A stretch of 64,000 nt of DNA from Macropodus opercularis (taxonomy: Eukaryota; Chordata; Actinopteri; Anabantiformes; Osphronemidae), in assembly GCA_030770545.1 (NCBI GenBank), contig CM061090.1, forward strand, positions 15,348,501 through 15,412,500. The letters are read 5' to 3'. Of the stretch, positions 33,234 to 45,429 are shown in pieces (the stretch's first letter is position 1; every line of letters starts with the position of its first letter). Under the pieces are notes generated by a model, which ran no database searches, was not told the DNA's origin, and saw nothing but the letters and a program-made list of their open reading frames with translations. The position numbers were made by a program, and so were the translations under genes.

Positions 33234-35329
33234 GAATGAAGCGTCACTTTCCTCAGTCTACAGGAAGAGTTATTGTTCAAACTAGTATCATTTTTGCATC
33301 GAGTCTAATAAAAGGTCATGCATTTTTTATGGGAATGTCAAACCATGGATTAAAGCTGTTATTCTAACTATTATTTCTTTGTCTTTTCCCTTTTACCAGG
33401 TCGCCGCTTAAAACTTCGCGCTACTGCAGGGATCACACTGGCATTACAGGTCGGTGCAGTTCATCTTTTCACCTGCTTCCCACTCAGGGTTAATTTTATA
33501 GTGCACATACCTTTACGTCCTTGTCTTGCTGGAGAGCTGAAAACCACAGTTAATATTTAAAAAGCCTGATAACAAGCTGCTGGTAACACCACCGGCTACT
33601 GCAACTCTTTGTATTTCTGCGACCGTTTGCTGCCTCCTGGCATCAGTGCTTACTGAACACTGTTTGGATGGGTACAGGTAATTAAAGCTTTAATAAGGTT
33701 GCTTCCAGACTGTTAGAAAGCTAAACCAGCTAAGGTCAGCGGCTAAAGGGACCAAATGTTAGTGATGCTTTTTATTGGATCCATGAAGTTTCTAAGGGGA
33801 GAACACAAAACTATGATAATACAGGATATGGTGACTATAATCTTTGCTTTTGCGTGTGTGTAAAAACTCCAGAGAACAGTTAGTGTGAATTAAACGTGTA
33901 GAGTTGAGTTTTACCACGGTTAAATCACAGAGAAGCTACTCTTCTCTGGAAGCCGTCCTCTCTGTCCATCTATCATGTTCTTCCAAAAAGAAGAGCCACA
34001 AGACAACATCTGTCATAGTAGCCCTGGGGCTTACTCCGACTGAGAGTGTAGGGTCAATAGATCTAAACTGACCCAAATCTCACAGGGCAGCCCAGGCACA
34101 GTGCGACACAGGGAAGATGCAGGCAAGTCGGATTATTTTCTCCTCTTTCAGGCAGCGGTGCAGTCTCTTGACTGTCACACCCGCGTAGACAGATGCGACA
34201 CAAAGACGTTCATGTCATCGAAGGCTGACAATCAGGAGCACAGGTCTCGTGGAGGCAATTCATACATGCGTACGTACACACAAACAAGCAGCAGGAGCCT
34301 CTATTCGGTTTAGCCTCACAAAACCTGCACCCAGTGCCGTTTTTCAGTAAGACACCTTGACAGGCAGAGTAATCTCCAGACGGAGGCCGAGCAAGGCCAG
34401 CTGGAGAGAGGGTTCGTGGCCACACAGTCTCCCTTTCAATTCCGTCTTAGTACAGCCAAAGCTGTGGAGATCCCTTAAGCAGTGGGCAGATCTGGCCAGG
34501 TCCTGTGTGCACCCCATCATATTACCTGCCGCTTCCCATAAGCGCCAAGCGTCGCCTCTCTAAAGGCTTAACAAGACCCGCAGGGAACACGTTGCATTTG
34601 ATGGCGGTGTGTTCAGTTGAGTTTCCCCTGACTAATCCTTGGTCAGCACTATCAGGTACAGGTAATTTAGATTTCTGAGCGTCTGAGTGTCCACTCAGTT
34701 CTGGTCTGGAGCCAGTCTTCAGGGAGTCCACACACACTGGGATAAAGAAGGCAAATAGACAACTGATACAAGCTGGTGTTAGTATTCTGTGTTGTTTACA
34801 TTATGGGAACAGCCTATAGATTAGCTATCACGCTGGCATTTAGCTTCAGGGTATAAAACATTTGCAGGGGGGGAGGAAACAGAACCTGCGGTACTCTTAC
34901 TCAGCTCTCTCCTTTTAGTTTCAGCTTGCGCCTGAAGCTAAAGAAAACCAGAGGATTGTTGTTGAAACCTACACGTGTATAGATTGTTGGCCGCTAGGAG
35001 GCAAACGAGATCTGAATCAAAGTTCACAAGTTCTGTATTACAGTAGCTTGTGTCACCAAGGAACGGTGATCTAATGGCATCGCTGCAGAATCCGTCTGAG
35101 GCTAACAGTGCTACATTACACATCCCTGAGTTAATCCTATTGTGAACGTAATACGAATTTTAGTATCCTCACCAAACATCTATTCTTGCAATGCTTTAAA
35201 GGAATGTCCTTCCTGACAGTGGAGGCTACTACAGCATCACCTTATAATGTACTCCCTCACAGACAATGTCAGCGTGAGCAGGCTTCATCATAATAATCAA
35301 ATAGTTCCCTGTCAACCTGAACTCCGGCT
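33234..35329. other. Non-coding block, nothing firmly recognised
   Basis: A patch at 33590-33720 contains GGTAATTAAAGC words. A G8 run lies near 34867. No gene or repeat family was recognised. Confidence 0.5.
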
Positions 35330-35570
35330 TTGAAGCAGGAGCTACATGTTATTACCCTTATTGACATTCACAGGATTCGCTCTGCACTTTCAAGAAAGAC
35401 CGGGGCAATTGCCCTTGAGTATAACACTTGAATAAAATTCATCTAACTTCCTGCTATTAAGATATCTTCCCACTGGATATATGAGACGTTATCTATCTGT
35501 AACGGATGTATTATTTATGACCAGCCATGCTTTAAAGGCTCTTATAAACAAGTGACTGAGCACGGGAAAC
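35330..35570. promoter_or_regulatory. Candidate conserved non-coding element
   Basis: AT-leaning repeat-free block with GTTATTACCC, GGGCAATTGCCC (an inverted repeat at about 35403-35414), ATTAAGATATC, TATTATTTATGACC and CTTATAAACAAG words. No coding frame. Enhancer-like texture. Confidence 0.38.
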
Positions 35571-35859
35571 AAAAGCCAGCGCGGGTGACTGTGCGCCGCC
35601 GAGGCGTCTCGATGCAGTCGACATCGCTGTGGAGTCTACAAAGGCCTGGTTAATCGGATATTAGCCCCCCACAGAACGGCATCGCCCCCGTCGCTAAAGT
35701 TATAGGTGTCGCTGCAGCTTTTTGAAGAGACTGAGGAGATGTCCCCCTACAAATAATGCTGTATTTGACTGAGAGGCGTTTTACAAAAAATTTAATCTGG
35801 GGAAGAGACCAGTGGCGTCACAGTGTGGTCATGTGCGACAATGAAATGTGCGCATACTA
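35571..35859. other. CpG-bearing spacer
   Basis: CpG-containing stretch at 35575-35720 between two CNE-like blocks. It may belong to the same element cluster. No gene. Confidence 0.35.
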
Positions 35860-36180
35860 ATCACAAGGTACACTGATTGTTATGTTTAATGTGCCATTTT
35901 CATTTCCTCAGATGTAAGAAATAATTGGAATGTCTTTTCAGTCGCCTTGCTAATAGCTTGCCTGGAGGTAAAAATCTCAAAAAGGGAGAAAAGAAAATGC
36001 AGGGAAGCGTGATCAAGACCTATAATTAATTGCGAGTATTGTTATGAGTTTTTTGATGGAGTTCATGTGCAATTGCTCACATGTCAACACATTTGCACAG
36101 TGCATATCTGTGGAACGCAGCAGGTGTCATGGAAGAAATGAGACTTTGTGCAAACAAATGAGCCATTTGTGAAATTTAAC
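35860..36180. promoter_or_regulatory. Candidate conserved non-coding element
   Basis: The block contains GATTGTTATG (SOX-like), GAAATAATTGGAATG, TATAATTAATTGCG, GTGCAATTGCTCAC and several E-box-like CANNTG words. Repeat-free, with no frame. Together with 35330-35570 it could be one extended regulatory block. Confidence 0.38.
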
Positions 36181-37137
36181 TCCTCACATAACAAGCAAAC
36201 AAACAACAAACATCAAAGACACTTCAGATAATAAAGCATATCGGTGGTTTGCGACTGATATTGGTGCTGTGTCTGGCAGAGGTTTAAAGAAAAGTTTGAT
36301 ATATACATTTTCTCTGTGAAATCTGTACGCTTCACTACTTATCTGTCTCTGATTTACAGCTCGGCCAGCAACTGTAGGCTCATAAGACGTGATGATTAGA
36401 TGCCCCCCGCACCCTCCCAGCTTTGTCAGGCCAAACAGGTTCACCTAATTCATCTTGGCATTCACTTCACTTAGTCTCCCCCCTTTTTTTTTTCCCCCGT
36501 TTCCAACTCTCGCTCTCGTTCTCTCACTCATAGGGGAGTTGTCAGACAAGGATAACACCTTTCTGCGGAGAGAGAGGATGAGTGGGAGCGAAGGAGACGG
36601 CTGCTAGGATAAAGAGAACGCACACTGAGGCGTCAATTTACTTAACGAGACCTTTCAGAGTCACGTCTTTGGTGCCTTCGGGAAAAAAGCGTCAGTTTAA
36701 ACTTTTAAGGTGAGCGTCGTTCTTAAATGTCTTTATCGGTGGTTGTGTGACTGTTGATAAATCCTCTGCACTGTAATTCATTAAAAACTGTAACACGAGC
36801 AGGCTACAGTAGCAGGACTGCGGTGGACCAGTAACCCATTTCAGAGAGTATGTATCTGAGCCTATCACTTCAAATCCACACGGCCGTAAAAGTTGCCTCT
36901 GAATAAAAGAGGCATCTGTTCGTACAGCAAGCAAATGTTGCCTGGGATGCACCAAAACATAAGATCATATAAGTGCATTTATAATAAATGATATAATGTG
37001 ATCAAATGCGATGCTACATTCACTTATCATAACGCTTACCCCTTGGCTGCCCGTCCTCACAGCCCCTATGGACATTGTCAGTGTCTCTGTCACCAGTTGT
37101 TTGCCCCTGAATGGGTTTGCTTCCATTTACTCATGCT
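36181..37137. other. Non-coding block, nothing recognised
   Basis: Contains a C/T run at 36477-36495 and pyrimidine-rich sequence to 36530. No gene or interspersed repeat was seen. Confidence 0.5.
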
Positions 37138-37159
37138 CACACACACACACACGCACACA
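37138..37159. repeat. (CA)n microsatellite
   Basis: About eleven CA units with one interrupting CG. Confidence 0.92.
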
Positions 37160-37423
37160 TATTATGGATGGCAGGGAAAATGCGGAGAGAGTCATCCTGT
37201 CCGCCAGCACTGCAGGGCTTCTGGAAGAGCGGACGCCAATTACAGCCAACCAGACCGAGCCAAACGCTGCTCCAGTCCACCAGCCGCCCCTCCATCCGGC
37301 CGCCGCAACCCCCGACACCCCTTTCACTCTGCCTGGCTCTGTTGCCTTCCCTTTGGTCATAGCTGTACGATGGCCAGCCGTGTGTTACAAATGGGATAAA
37401 CTGCAGCGCCTGGGTGATGCATG
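37160..37423. other. GC-richer non-coding stretch
   Basis: Proline- and serine-rich frames are open in several phases (up to 174 codons, 37011-37535) because the sequence is C-rich and flanked by CA/GT repeats. None resembles a known protein. Confidence 0.45.
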
Positions 37424-37442
37424 CGTGTGTGTGTGTGTGTGT
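37424..37442. repeat. (GT)9 microsatellite
   Basis: Nine GT units. Confidence 0.93.
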
Positions 37443-37497
37443 CCAGATAGATGTGAGAGGGAAGCTAGCATCCAGGACATGACATGTAGCGAAGGAA

Positions 37498-37515
37498 GGT
37501 TGAGGTTGAGGTTGG
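37498..37515 (+). repeat. (GGTTGA)3 hexamer repeat
   Basis: Three near-perfect copies of a 6-base unit. The unit is not the vertebrate telomere hexamer. Confidence 0.7.
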
Positions 37516-38289
37516 AGGGGGAAAGGAAGTTATAATTTTTCTGTGTTAACCTGTTTGTGTGGATTTGCTTGCATTTCTTATTTGGGGATGGAGAAGCAGA
37601 CGCATCTACACAGGGAAGGGAAGGAAATGACCCTCCACCACCACCACCCTTCTTTAACTTATCTCAAATGCTCATTCACAAGATTGCATTTATTCCACTT
37701 GGCAGTGGAAGAGCGTGGAAGTGACGACGCTGCGTGGCCCTGCCAGTCTCTGCCTTGGAAGCACATGGTGAGTCTGCAGGCGCACTGGGCCACCATATTG
37801 ACCTGGCACTGACTGACACGTGTCGGGGGAGGGAGGCGCGAGGAAGAGGGGAGGAAAGGTCACTGACCTGCAAGTCTCTGTCATCAAATGCTCCATGCGC
37901 CCCCCCTCTTGCCTTGGAAGGACAGAAAACATCTGCCACAATGCCCCTGTCCCACAATGAACCCTCACACCCCCTGGAGGCATGGCCAGCCTGAATGTGT
38001 GCCGCTTCCACACACAGCACTGCCCGTCCAACCCTGAAGAGCAAACCAAAAACAAACAGTACCAGCCTCAGTACTGTGGCTCCCCTCTGGGCAACTCATC
38101 CTGCGACAAACAAGCTTAAGCACCATTAGCCACACCTGACTGTTTAAATGATTGATGTGCAAACAGTAGGAGCCATGTCTGATGTGGGCATCTGTTAAAG
38201 TCACATTTATGACTCAAGACAGGGGCTATAAGATAACATACACCTAAACCACCAGACAGTCAGTCAACAGTCACAGGAGCAGCTTGATT
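37516..38289. other. Non-coding block, nothing recognised
   Basis: Opposite-strand frames of about 120 codons overlap each other in 37676-38055 and reflect GC-richer composition. A short CCA repeat lies near 37635. No gene was recognised. Confidence 0.45.
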
Positions 38290-38720
38290 TAGATCTTGAT
38301 CTTAATCCATTTGGATCTTTAATCATTTTGTTGTGATTAAAAATCTCTCCCCAAACACGTTCCCAGATTATTGCAGGAACTCCATCAAACAATCGGACTG
38401 GAATAGAACGCCTGACGCTGGAACGGGGGTCGACTGGGAGGATTGATCTGCCTCCGCGGGGATGACAACTTGCTCATTTCTAGAAAGCGATTCAACTACG
38501 GATACAAGGCTCTAATTAAGTCATCCATCAAACAGCAGCCGATATTCTGAGGGCCGGTGCTTAAAAGGAGCGATTGAAGCAAAAATCCTCATCACCTTGC
38601 ATGGAGATTAAGCATAACGGAAAAATGATGTCTCGATGGCTGGCAACCATTTTTGCACAGACGTAAGCGATCCCTGTGTGACGTAGCATAATGAGTGTGA
38701 TTATTTTATGGTTCTTTCAC
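38290..38720. promoter_or_regulatory. Candidate conserved non-coding element
   Basis: Long repeat-free block with GATCTTTAATCATTTTG, TTGTGATTAAAAATC, AGGCTCTAATTAAGTC, GAGATTAAGCATAACGG and GCATAATGAGTGTGATTA words (about 38310-38710). No frame over 60 codons. The density of ATTA/TAAT cores with interleaved GC words is strongly CNE-like. Confidence 0.4.
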
Positions 38721-39499
38721 AAACCCCCAGCAAACATATTCCTTCATTCCCCAGATGGCGAGTTATGATTTAGGCAATGGTTTAACCTTCTGGTTCTGCT
38801 GGGTTCTTCTCCTCTCCTCTGCCATTAGTGTTGCTCTAGAGGGGTTTTCTATATAGTTGGAAATTTTCCTTCTTTAAGTCATAACTATTACTTTATAAAG
38901 TGACTTCTGTTGTGATTTGAACTGAACTGGCATCCAACCGATGTCATAAGGTCCAGGTTGGGTAGTTTTGTTAACTAGACTCTGGCTGCTCTTACTTCTT
39001 ATGACTGGCAGACATCATTCGTTGTCACACCTCTCTCCTGATCTAAAATTTCCTTATTTTTGATTCTGACTATGACTTTAAGTTACATCCTACCATTTAT
39101 ACCAATGATGTAGATTCTTTATAACGGGTGCAAATCACTCGCACTGTGTTTATGCCCTTAAAACTGTTCATTAAGCTGTGTATGTCTTCATCAGGCAAGT
39201 TAAAAGACTATTAAGACAAATAGAGATGCGTGTATTGCTCATGCCCAATGAAATGGAGCAAACAAAGATCCTGACCCATCATCCAACAGAAAATATCCCA
39301 ATCTCACACCTCTTTCTGTGAGTTGGTGTTAAAAGTGAGTAAATTATTCAGAAGCCTCTGTCTGACATTAAATACAAGTTTTGCCATGAGCCATCTGCTT
39401 GACTGACCAGTGTGACGGCTCTTGTTCCACGCCCAACCTCTTGATCAGACCATAACCCAGATGCTAGCCCTAGGCAAGACTCAGTGATGTTCAATGTTT
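38721..39499. other. Non-coding block, nothing recognised
   Basis: Plain sequence. No gene, repeat or strong site. Confidence 0.5.
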
Positions 39500-39760
39500 T
39501 ATTGAAATGACTGCCAGAGCGCAGACCTATAATCGGAAGATCTCAACCTTCCCTCGTCCGGAAAGACAACATTTTAGAGAGAGAATGAAAACAGGAATCA
39601 TAATTTGCATCTCAACTAAGTTCCCATTTAGCTGTGAAATAGTGAGTCAAATCAGCCTTTATCCTAATTGGTAAATGACAAATTAGACTTTGCCAATAGC
39701 TAATTGAAAATGCTGGGCTAAATGCACCCACGCTGCTGCTGCTGCGCTGTTGTGCGAGTA
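39500..39760. promoter_or_regulatory. Candidate conserved non-coding element
   Basis: A perfect octamer ATTTGCAT (39603-39610) is followed by CCTAATTGGTAAATGAC, ACAAATTAGAC and TAGCTAATTGAAAATG. The block ends in a short CTG repeat at about 39732-39746. Homeodomain/POU-rich and repeat-free up to that point. Confidence 0.38.
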
Positions 39761-41779
39761 ATTACCAAACTAGTCCACAAACGTACAGAGGGTGTAAGAA
39801 TTATCATTTGTCTTCATAGCTGGAGTTGTGGGGGCATCGCTCTTGGGGTCAAATGAATTCACGCTGGCTTGCACACTGGTTTTCTCGTAGTATTTTTCAC
39901 GCAGTCGCTTAAAGAATTTTAAACCTTTTTCTCCCTTTGCCCGGACGGAGTCACTTTTACAGTGAGTGGCAGTCGAAGCTGGAGAACCACGACACCCTCC
40001 GCACCATGTGACGATCAGACGCCCTTCATACCGTTGACACTACTGTGCTCTCATTTCATCACTGCAGTAAATAATGCATTTGCCTCAAAGTACTGCAGGA
40101 GCCTGGAATTTTAACCCGAACCTAAGAACTAACAAAAAAATTCAGCCTGAAGCCAATATTTTATCACCCAAATATTTTTTTAAATCTCTTAGATGCGCAG
40201 ACGCACACATACTGTAGATACCGGTGCTCAGTCCCCTTTGCTGCTATTAGTGTAACACTCTGGCTCTGTAACACCAGAGCCATCTTCTTATTCCCCCGGT
40301 GTGTGAATATACCTTAAAGGTCTGTGACATTGTTCCAAACTTCCAAATTAAATTGAAATAGTCCTGGGCTCTCGTAGATTATAGATGGTCTAAACTTTAA
40401 AAAAGCATTTGTCTTTTATTTCTCTTTGTACTTCCTAGAACATATAATAAATCTCAAGATGATAAAACTTGGCATACTAATCTTGGCCTAGTCCCATTTT
40501 CCACTTGAGAAGTAAAAGGATTTTGAGCCACAGATAATGTTCCTTTCTATCTCCCCTGTTCATCCCTAACCTTTTGTGTTTCTCTGGGGTAGCTATTGTC
40601 TGGAATATGCACAAGTCATTTCAGGACAAAAGAAGCAGCTTCTAAGTGCAGCCCCTGCAGAACTAAAAAAAAAAAGAAATACTACAAAGCAGGAATCAGT
40701 TTGGCACCATCTTCTTCACATATAGTAATTATTTCAGCCTTTTTCTTGCTGTATTTCTCGCCTTCCTTTCGAGTTCAAGGTACAAGGTTTCTCTTTGAAA
40801 CACTTGTACTGTAGCGCATTCCCCACTATTTATTAGTAGCAGCAGTGGGATTTTACATGGTTTGGTCTCGTTTGTGCAGCAGACGTCGTGTGCAACCATC
40901 ATTTCAGATCAAACCGTGCGGAGAGGCTTTGTATGTTGTACACGATTCCAGTTTATGCTACAGAACAGGCTTTTACGCCTTCTCCATGTAGAGCACCTCC
41001 ACCGACTGTTGAGGCGATGATCGACTCCACCTGTCCTACCGCCGTCCTTCTTCCTAATGTAAGATGAAAAAGCAACTATTTACAACCACGTGTAGCATAA
41101 AAAAAGGCTAAAGACTTAGTCGTTGTCAAAGAAATGTAGCCTTGTTCTGCTGGAGACCATCACAAATACAGTTAGACAAGCCCTAACTGTATCACCATTA
41201 CACAGACGCACGACTTATTGTGAAGAGTACTTCACGGCTTCTACTAGAGTGAAGAGCGCTCGGTGGTTACTTGAGCCACCTAAAGGCGCCAGTCGGCTTC
41301 AACTGGAGCACTTTTCAGATACACTTCAAGGAGCAGCCAGCGTCTGGGAGCTGAAAATGACCATCATTTATACAGCATCTTCATTTTACAAGCCAAGTAC
41401 AACACGCACACGTCTATTTAAAGCAAGCATAAGCGCTTTCTACTGTTTGCCGGACTCTGACCGACTCTTACTTGTTGATAGACCTTCTACGCCACCTTTG
41501 ACTGGCACTTCATCAAGTCTTCTGCATGTCGGGGTGGTTAAACGTGTTGGATGTCACACAAAGAACCTTGGCTAAAGGCCGCAAGTATGCACAGCCAAAA
41601 AAAAACACATCCCATGGCCACAGTGTCCTGCGAGTCATAGAATCAAGGCAGGACACGTGATGTTGTCTCACCCGCCCACGGAGGATGCACACACCGGCGG
41701 TTTTACCTCTTCATTTTCTCCCAGCATCACTGCAGGTGTTTGTGTTGGTATGCCAATAAATCCAGACCACTTGGCTGAA
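39761..41779. other. Non-coding block with small hairpin
   Basis: An 8-bp stem (TGGCTCTG/CAGAGCCA) with a 6-base loop lies at 40261-40282. The 150-codon frame at 41123-41575 has no recognisable domain and no acceptor or donor context. No interspersed repeat was recognised. Confidence 0.5.
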
Positions 41780-42040
41780 CAAAACGTGGAGGCACGTGGC
41801 GGAATTACCCTCTTTCATTAATGGCTCCATGTTATTTCAATTTCCTCTTGTAAAGAGGTTATATAGGAATAATTATTGGGGCAAATAGTCCTGCCGACCT
41901 ACAAGGAAATAATTGGCTTTTAGCTGCAGAGAGAGATTTCCTTGGCTGCCTGAACACAGAGGCAGCCCTGGAGTTGCCTGGCGTGCTTACAGCATTAGCA
42001 GGGGACCGGCAGTGTGCAGAGACCCCAATGACAGGGAGAA
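41780..42040. promoter_or_regulatory. Candidate conserved non-coding element
   Basis: The block contains GGAATTACCC, TTTCATTAATGGCTCC, GGAATAATTATTGGGG and GGAAATAATTGGC, then a GC-balanced right half with ACAGCATTAGCAGGGG. Repeat-free and without coding sign. It opens the densest CNE-like region of the window. Confidence 0.42.
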
Positions 42041-42115
42041 ATAATTATGAACGGAACCAATGTTCAAGCCAAGAAGCCAATTTGTAAATGTCTCCTGGTT
42101 GCTGCTGCTGTTGGG

Positions 42116-42170
42116 TGTGTCTGTGTTGTCTGTGTTGCCTGTGTTGTCTGTGTTGTCTGTGTTGCCTGTC
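42116..42170 (+). repeat. 9-bp minisatellite (TGTGTTGYC)n
   Basis: About six tandem copies of TGTGTTGTC or TGTGTTGCC. The T/C variants alternate in a non-random order, so the array can record its own duplication history. The Asp-Thr/Asn-rich minus-strand frame and the Cys/Val frame on the plus strand derive from the repeat. Confidence 0.9.
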
Positions 42171-42879
42171 ACTGTGCGTGCTTTCTTAGTGACTGCTGTT
42201 CAAGCAGATGCTGCGATTTCTGCCCTCTCGTCAACCCGGTGACCTTCAGAGACTTGTATTGTAAATATCAAAGATGATGACTTGGACAAACAAATCTTAT
42301 GGGAAAAAAAAACCAAAACTATTTATTATTCTAAAGCAACGAATAAATCTTCTGTTTTCTATAAGCGGTGTCACAAAATGCATATTATGAATAATTAAGA
42401 AGACGAAATCCTGCCGCAGTTAAGGTTACAGTATTTCACACCTCACAACCACACATGCAAGGTAAGAAAACTCCAACATAATTTGGAGATTTTGAACATA
42501 AACTCAAGCAGCATCCGCCAAAAGCCTCACTTTTTGCCTCTTTTCGTCATCAGGGAGAGTCCTCTCCCTCCCCGAGCCTCTGCGCTCTCCTTGCCAGACC
42601 TGGAGGTGTCACCTGGTATGGCAGACGGTTTCCCCCTGTCCCCACACCTGTCACTCCTGCCACAGTGGTCCCTCACTCTGGACATCAGCGCTATCAGGGG
42701 CCCCTCTTCTTTGACAAGAAGCCTGCGTGGAGCCTAGTAGCCCTGGGTACCTGCTTGGCGAGCGATCAAACACATCGATGTCGCCCTCCCCTGCTTATGT
42801 GGATGCACTTAAAGCTAGAAGAAAAGGGAGAAGTTGAAAGCCAGTGACTTTCACTAACACAGTAGAATTGCTTTGAGGA
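42171..42879. other. Non-coding block, nothing recognised
   Basis: Pyrimidine-rich at 42530-42690. Short overlapping frames only. No gene. Confidence 0.5.
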
Positions 42880-43460
42880 TCTGCTAAAAATAAGACGGAT
42901 TTTATGGCGGAGGAGGGGGTGGGCTGGGGTAGATAATGAATATGTATGTGCATATTTATCCGGAAAATGATTACTTGCTGGAGCATTCATTAATCGTTTT
43001 TTCATAATTCATTCTGTGCATATTCTCTTTTTTATTGAATTTAAACAAACCCATTAACGGGGATTAACTTCCCTGAATGAGACTTTGGTTCTCTTCCCAA
43101 TTGCTTCCAAAAAGGGCCCCTTGTTCCGTCAAGTGGAATTACTTGCGAGCGTCTCCAATCTCCTCGGAAAAGAATTATAGAACACAAGGGTGTGCTACAC
43201 CGTCCCTCCTTTCCATTTTTGCCACTCTCCCTCAAGTCAATTTATAATCACTTTTCAAAGGATATATCCTCCCATTGTTCTTTTTTTAGCAGAGGGCCTG
43301 ACAGAAAATGTTTTTGCAGTAATGAGAGCATTATTGCATGTTGTTTTTAATAACTGCTAATTTGTGTTTGACCATCATCAACATCTCTCCCATGGTTGTT
43401 GTCAAGTTGTTTTCCTGGGCTTTGTTGCTGCTTATTGCGTGGCACTAATTATAGCCTAAA
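42880..43460. promoter_or_regulatory. Candidate CNE cluster
   Basis: Left part (42895-43075): GGGTAGATAATGAATATG, GAAAATGATTACTTGC, TTCATTAATCG, TTTCATAATTCATTC and CCCATTAACGGGGATTAAC. Right part (43250-43455): GCAGTAATGAGAGCATTATTGC, TTTTTAATAACTGC and CACTAATTATAGCC. Small frames are not recognisable. This is the richest run of homeodomain-type cores in the window and is probably more than one element. Confidence 0.45.
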
Positions 43461-43739
43461 GAGAATTGCTTTTCCGGGCCTTGACCTCCTGCTTCCACTT
43501 AAGGCCACAGAGAGGGTAAAACAAAGGAGGCTGAAGGAGGGTGTAGGGAGAGCTTTGTAGCTGGTTAACCATAAGGCATACACATTAATGATAATTGGAT
43601 GAGAGGATGCGAGTGGAGCCAAGAGCAAGAGATGCACTCTTTTTTTTTTGGTGGTATACTCAACACTGCTCTTTTTCTCTCTAAAGGAGAGTGTCACCAA
43701 GTCTGGGTGGAGGATGTGACTACCTTGGGGGAACAACGT
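43461..43739. other. Non-coding spacer
   Basis: Contains a T9 run near 43640; the 95-codon minus-strand frame (43449-43736) is unrecognised. Confidence 0.4.
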
Positions 43740-43970
43740 TGTATTCCACTGAGTAGCGCTGCCCCAGATCTGTAATTACACTGCACTTTGCTTATAGTCA
43801 TGTATAGGTCAATTCATTTGCATTTTTTAGGCTTGTTTTTATCGTCTTGTTGGTTTTGGGGATAAATTGTATACAAATTGAATTAAATTCCTTGCAAACC
43901 ATTCCTCTGGAAATCATACTGTAAGCTTTGAGACTTCCAACACTTTTTTTTTTTTTTACAAAGTCACCAA
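43740..43970. promoter_or_regulatory. Candidate conserved non-coding element
   Basis: CTGTAATTACACTGC and a perfect octamer ATTTGCAT (43816-43823) are followed by AAATTGAATTAAATTCC. Ends in a T-run at about 43946-43959. Repeat-free before the T-run. Confidence 0.36.
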
Positions 43971-44029
43971 ATGTCACACCCGAGGAAATAGTTTCATTCT
44001 ACTTTCATTGTTTGTCGTCTGTGGAAACT

Positions 44030-44200
44030 GGAGATCTAAATGGCAACCGCCACCCAAGAAGGGAACGTGTCACCCAAGGGTAAACATGGCCGCCAGCATT
44101 ATTGTTCAGGGTGATGAGTCTCTCAAGCAGGTGCGCCTCTAAACACAAACCTCCAATGAGCACACCAATAAAGCAGCCCCGTGCCTGCACCAATGCAAAA
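44030..44200. promoter_or_regulatory. Candidate conserved non-coding element
   Basis: GC-balanced repeat-free block with YY1-like ATGGCCGCC near 44087, CAGCATTATTGTTCAGG (SOX-like) and CTCCAATGAGCACACC. No coding sign beyond a short minus-strand frame. Confidence 0.33.
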
Positions 44201-45429
44201 ACATCCCACTCAGGTGCTAGTCACACGAGCAAAGGCGCCGAAGCGCAGTAAACGCGTGTCTATGCGTGCGCGGGAACCGCAGCTGCAGGCCTCACAGTGT
44301 TTACGGATTGTGTACTGGTAGAAATTGGTTGACTTGTTGGCAAAGCTTAAGAACAACATGTAAACGATGCCAGGCAGGGCAATTAGCTTTGATTCAGACA
44401 TGAGACAAGGGGCCAGATATCACACGGATGGATGAGGACTTGACAATTTCCAGAAAAAAGAAAAAGGATTTGCGCTTCCCAGTGGCTGGATAGGTTACGT
44501 AGGACTGGTAAAACACGAAGGGCATAAACAAATGTACAGTAGCACAGTAGAGGATACACAGGGAGCAGGTACATAGGGTCTCTCTGCACCCATTCTGTCG
44601 TCACTCACTTCTCCACCTCTCTCCCCCCTCTCTCCATACCCCCCGAAGCCCTTGGGTGAAAAAAATGCCAAACGATCACGCTTCTGTGAGCACCATCTGG
44701 CAGCTCCTGCACTTATAGCAGCCATCACATCTCTCACTTTCCTGCCAACCTACTACACCACAGTAGCACAGTTAACCCTTTTTCCCCCCCATGAGATGGA
44801 AGTTAATAGGAGCCGCTTACAACGGCTCATCTCTGTAAAGGACCACGGGAACGCTGCAGTCACATCAACGACTTAATGAAGCTGCGTGCGCGTAGAATGT
44901 GTTAATGCAGGCGTGGCTGTGGCATATCCTGCAGCCTCTTCAAAATAAAGGTCACTTGTATTTACTTGGCTTGACTGTGAAGCTGCAACGTGAGACGACC
45001 CGTTTGCGCGAGTGCTTACGTGTGACCGACTGCTGGTTAACCGGTGCCACAGGACGCTCAGAGCCCTCCCTCATGTGTCGTCCGAACGGAGGAAGAGGCT
45101 GTCACTGCATATTGCATCAAGCAAAGTCTGTTGTGAACTTGAGAATCTGGTTTTTCCGTTGGCAGACACAGATACAGTGAATAATTCTGTTGCAATTTGA
45201 CATTCAAATATTTATAACGTTGTGTATTAAACACTTCAACATGACTTCAAATGTGTTAGTGCTTATTGCGCAACAAATGAGTTGGCTGAATGCATTTGGC
45301 AAACATTCCCTCTGGGGTTTAGTTTAAATGCAGGTGACAGACCAAGTTTTGTACGGGTCATATTTTCATCATTGTTGTTAATTTTTTACGTTTTTATTTG
45401 CATAATGGGTTTAATGGAAGTCAAGGGTA
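44201..45429. other. Non-coding block with pyrimidine tract
   Basis: A C/T-rich tract lies at 44603-44644 and a CpG patch at 44225-44285. A perfect octamer ATTTGCAT is at 45396-45403. No gene or repeat family was recognised. Confidence 0.5.

Noticed and set aside
37011..37535. Longest plus-strand open frame, 174 codons
   Set aside because: Spans a CA repeat, a C-rich stretch and a GT repeat; other frames on both strands are open over the same bases; no recognisable domain.
41123..41575. 150-codon plus-strand frame
   Set aside because: No resemblance to a known family, no ATG in a good context, no splice sites; length is within chance for 64 kb and six frames.
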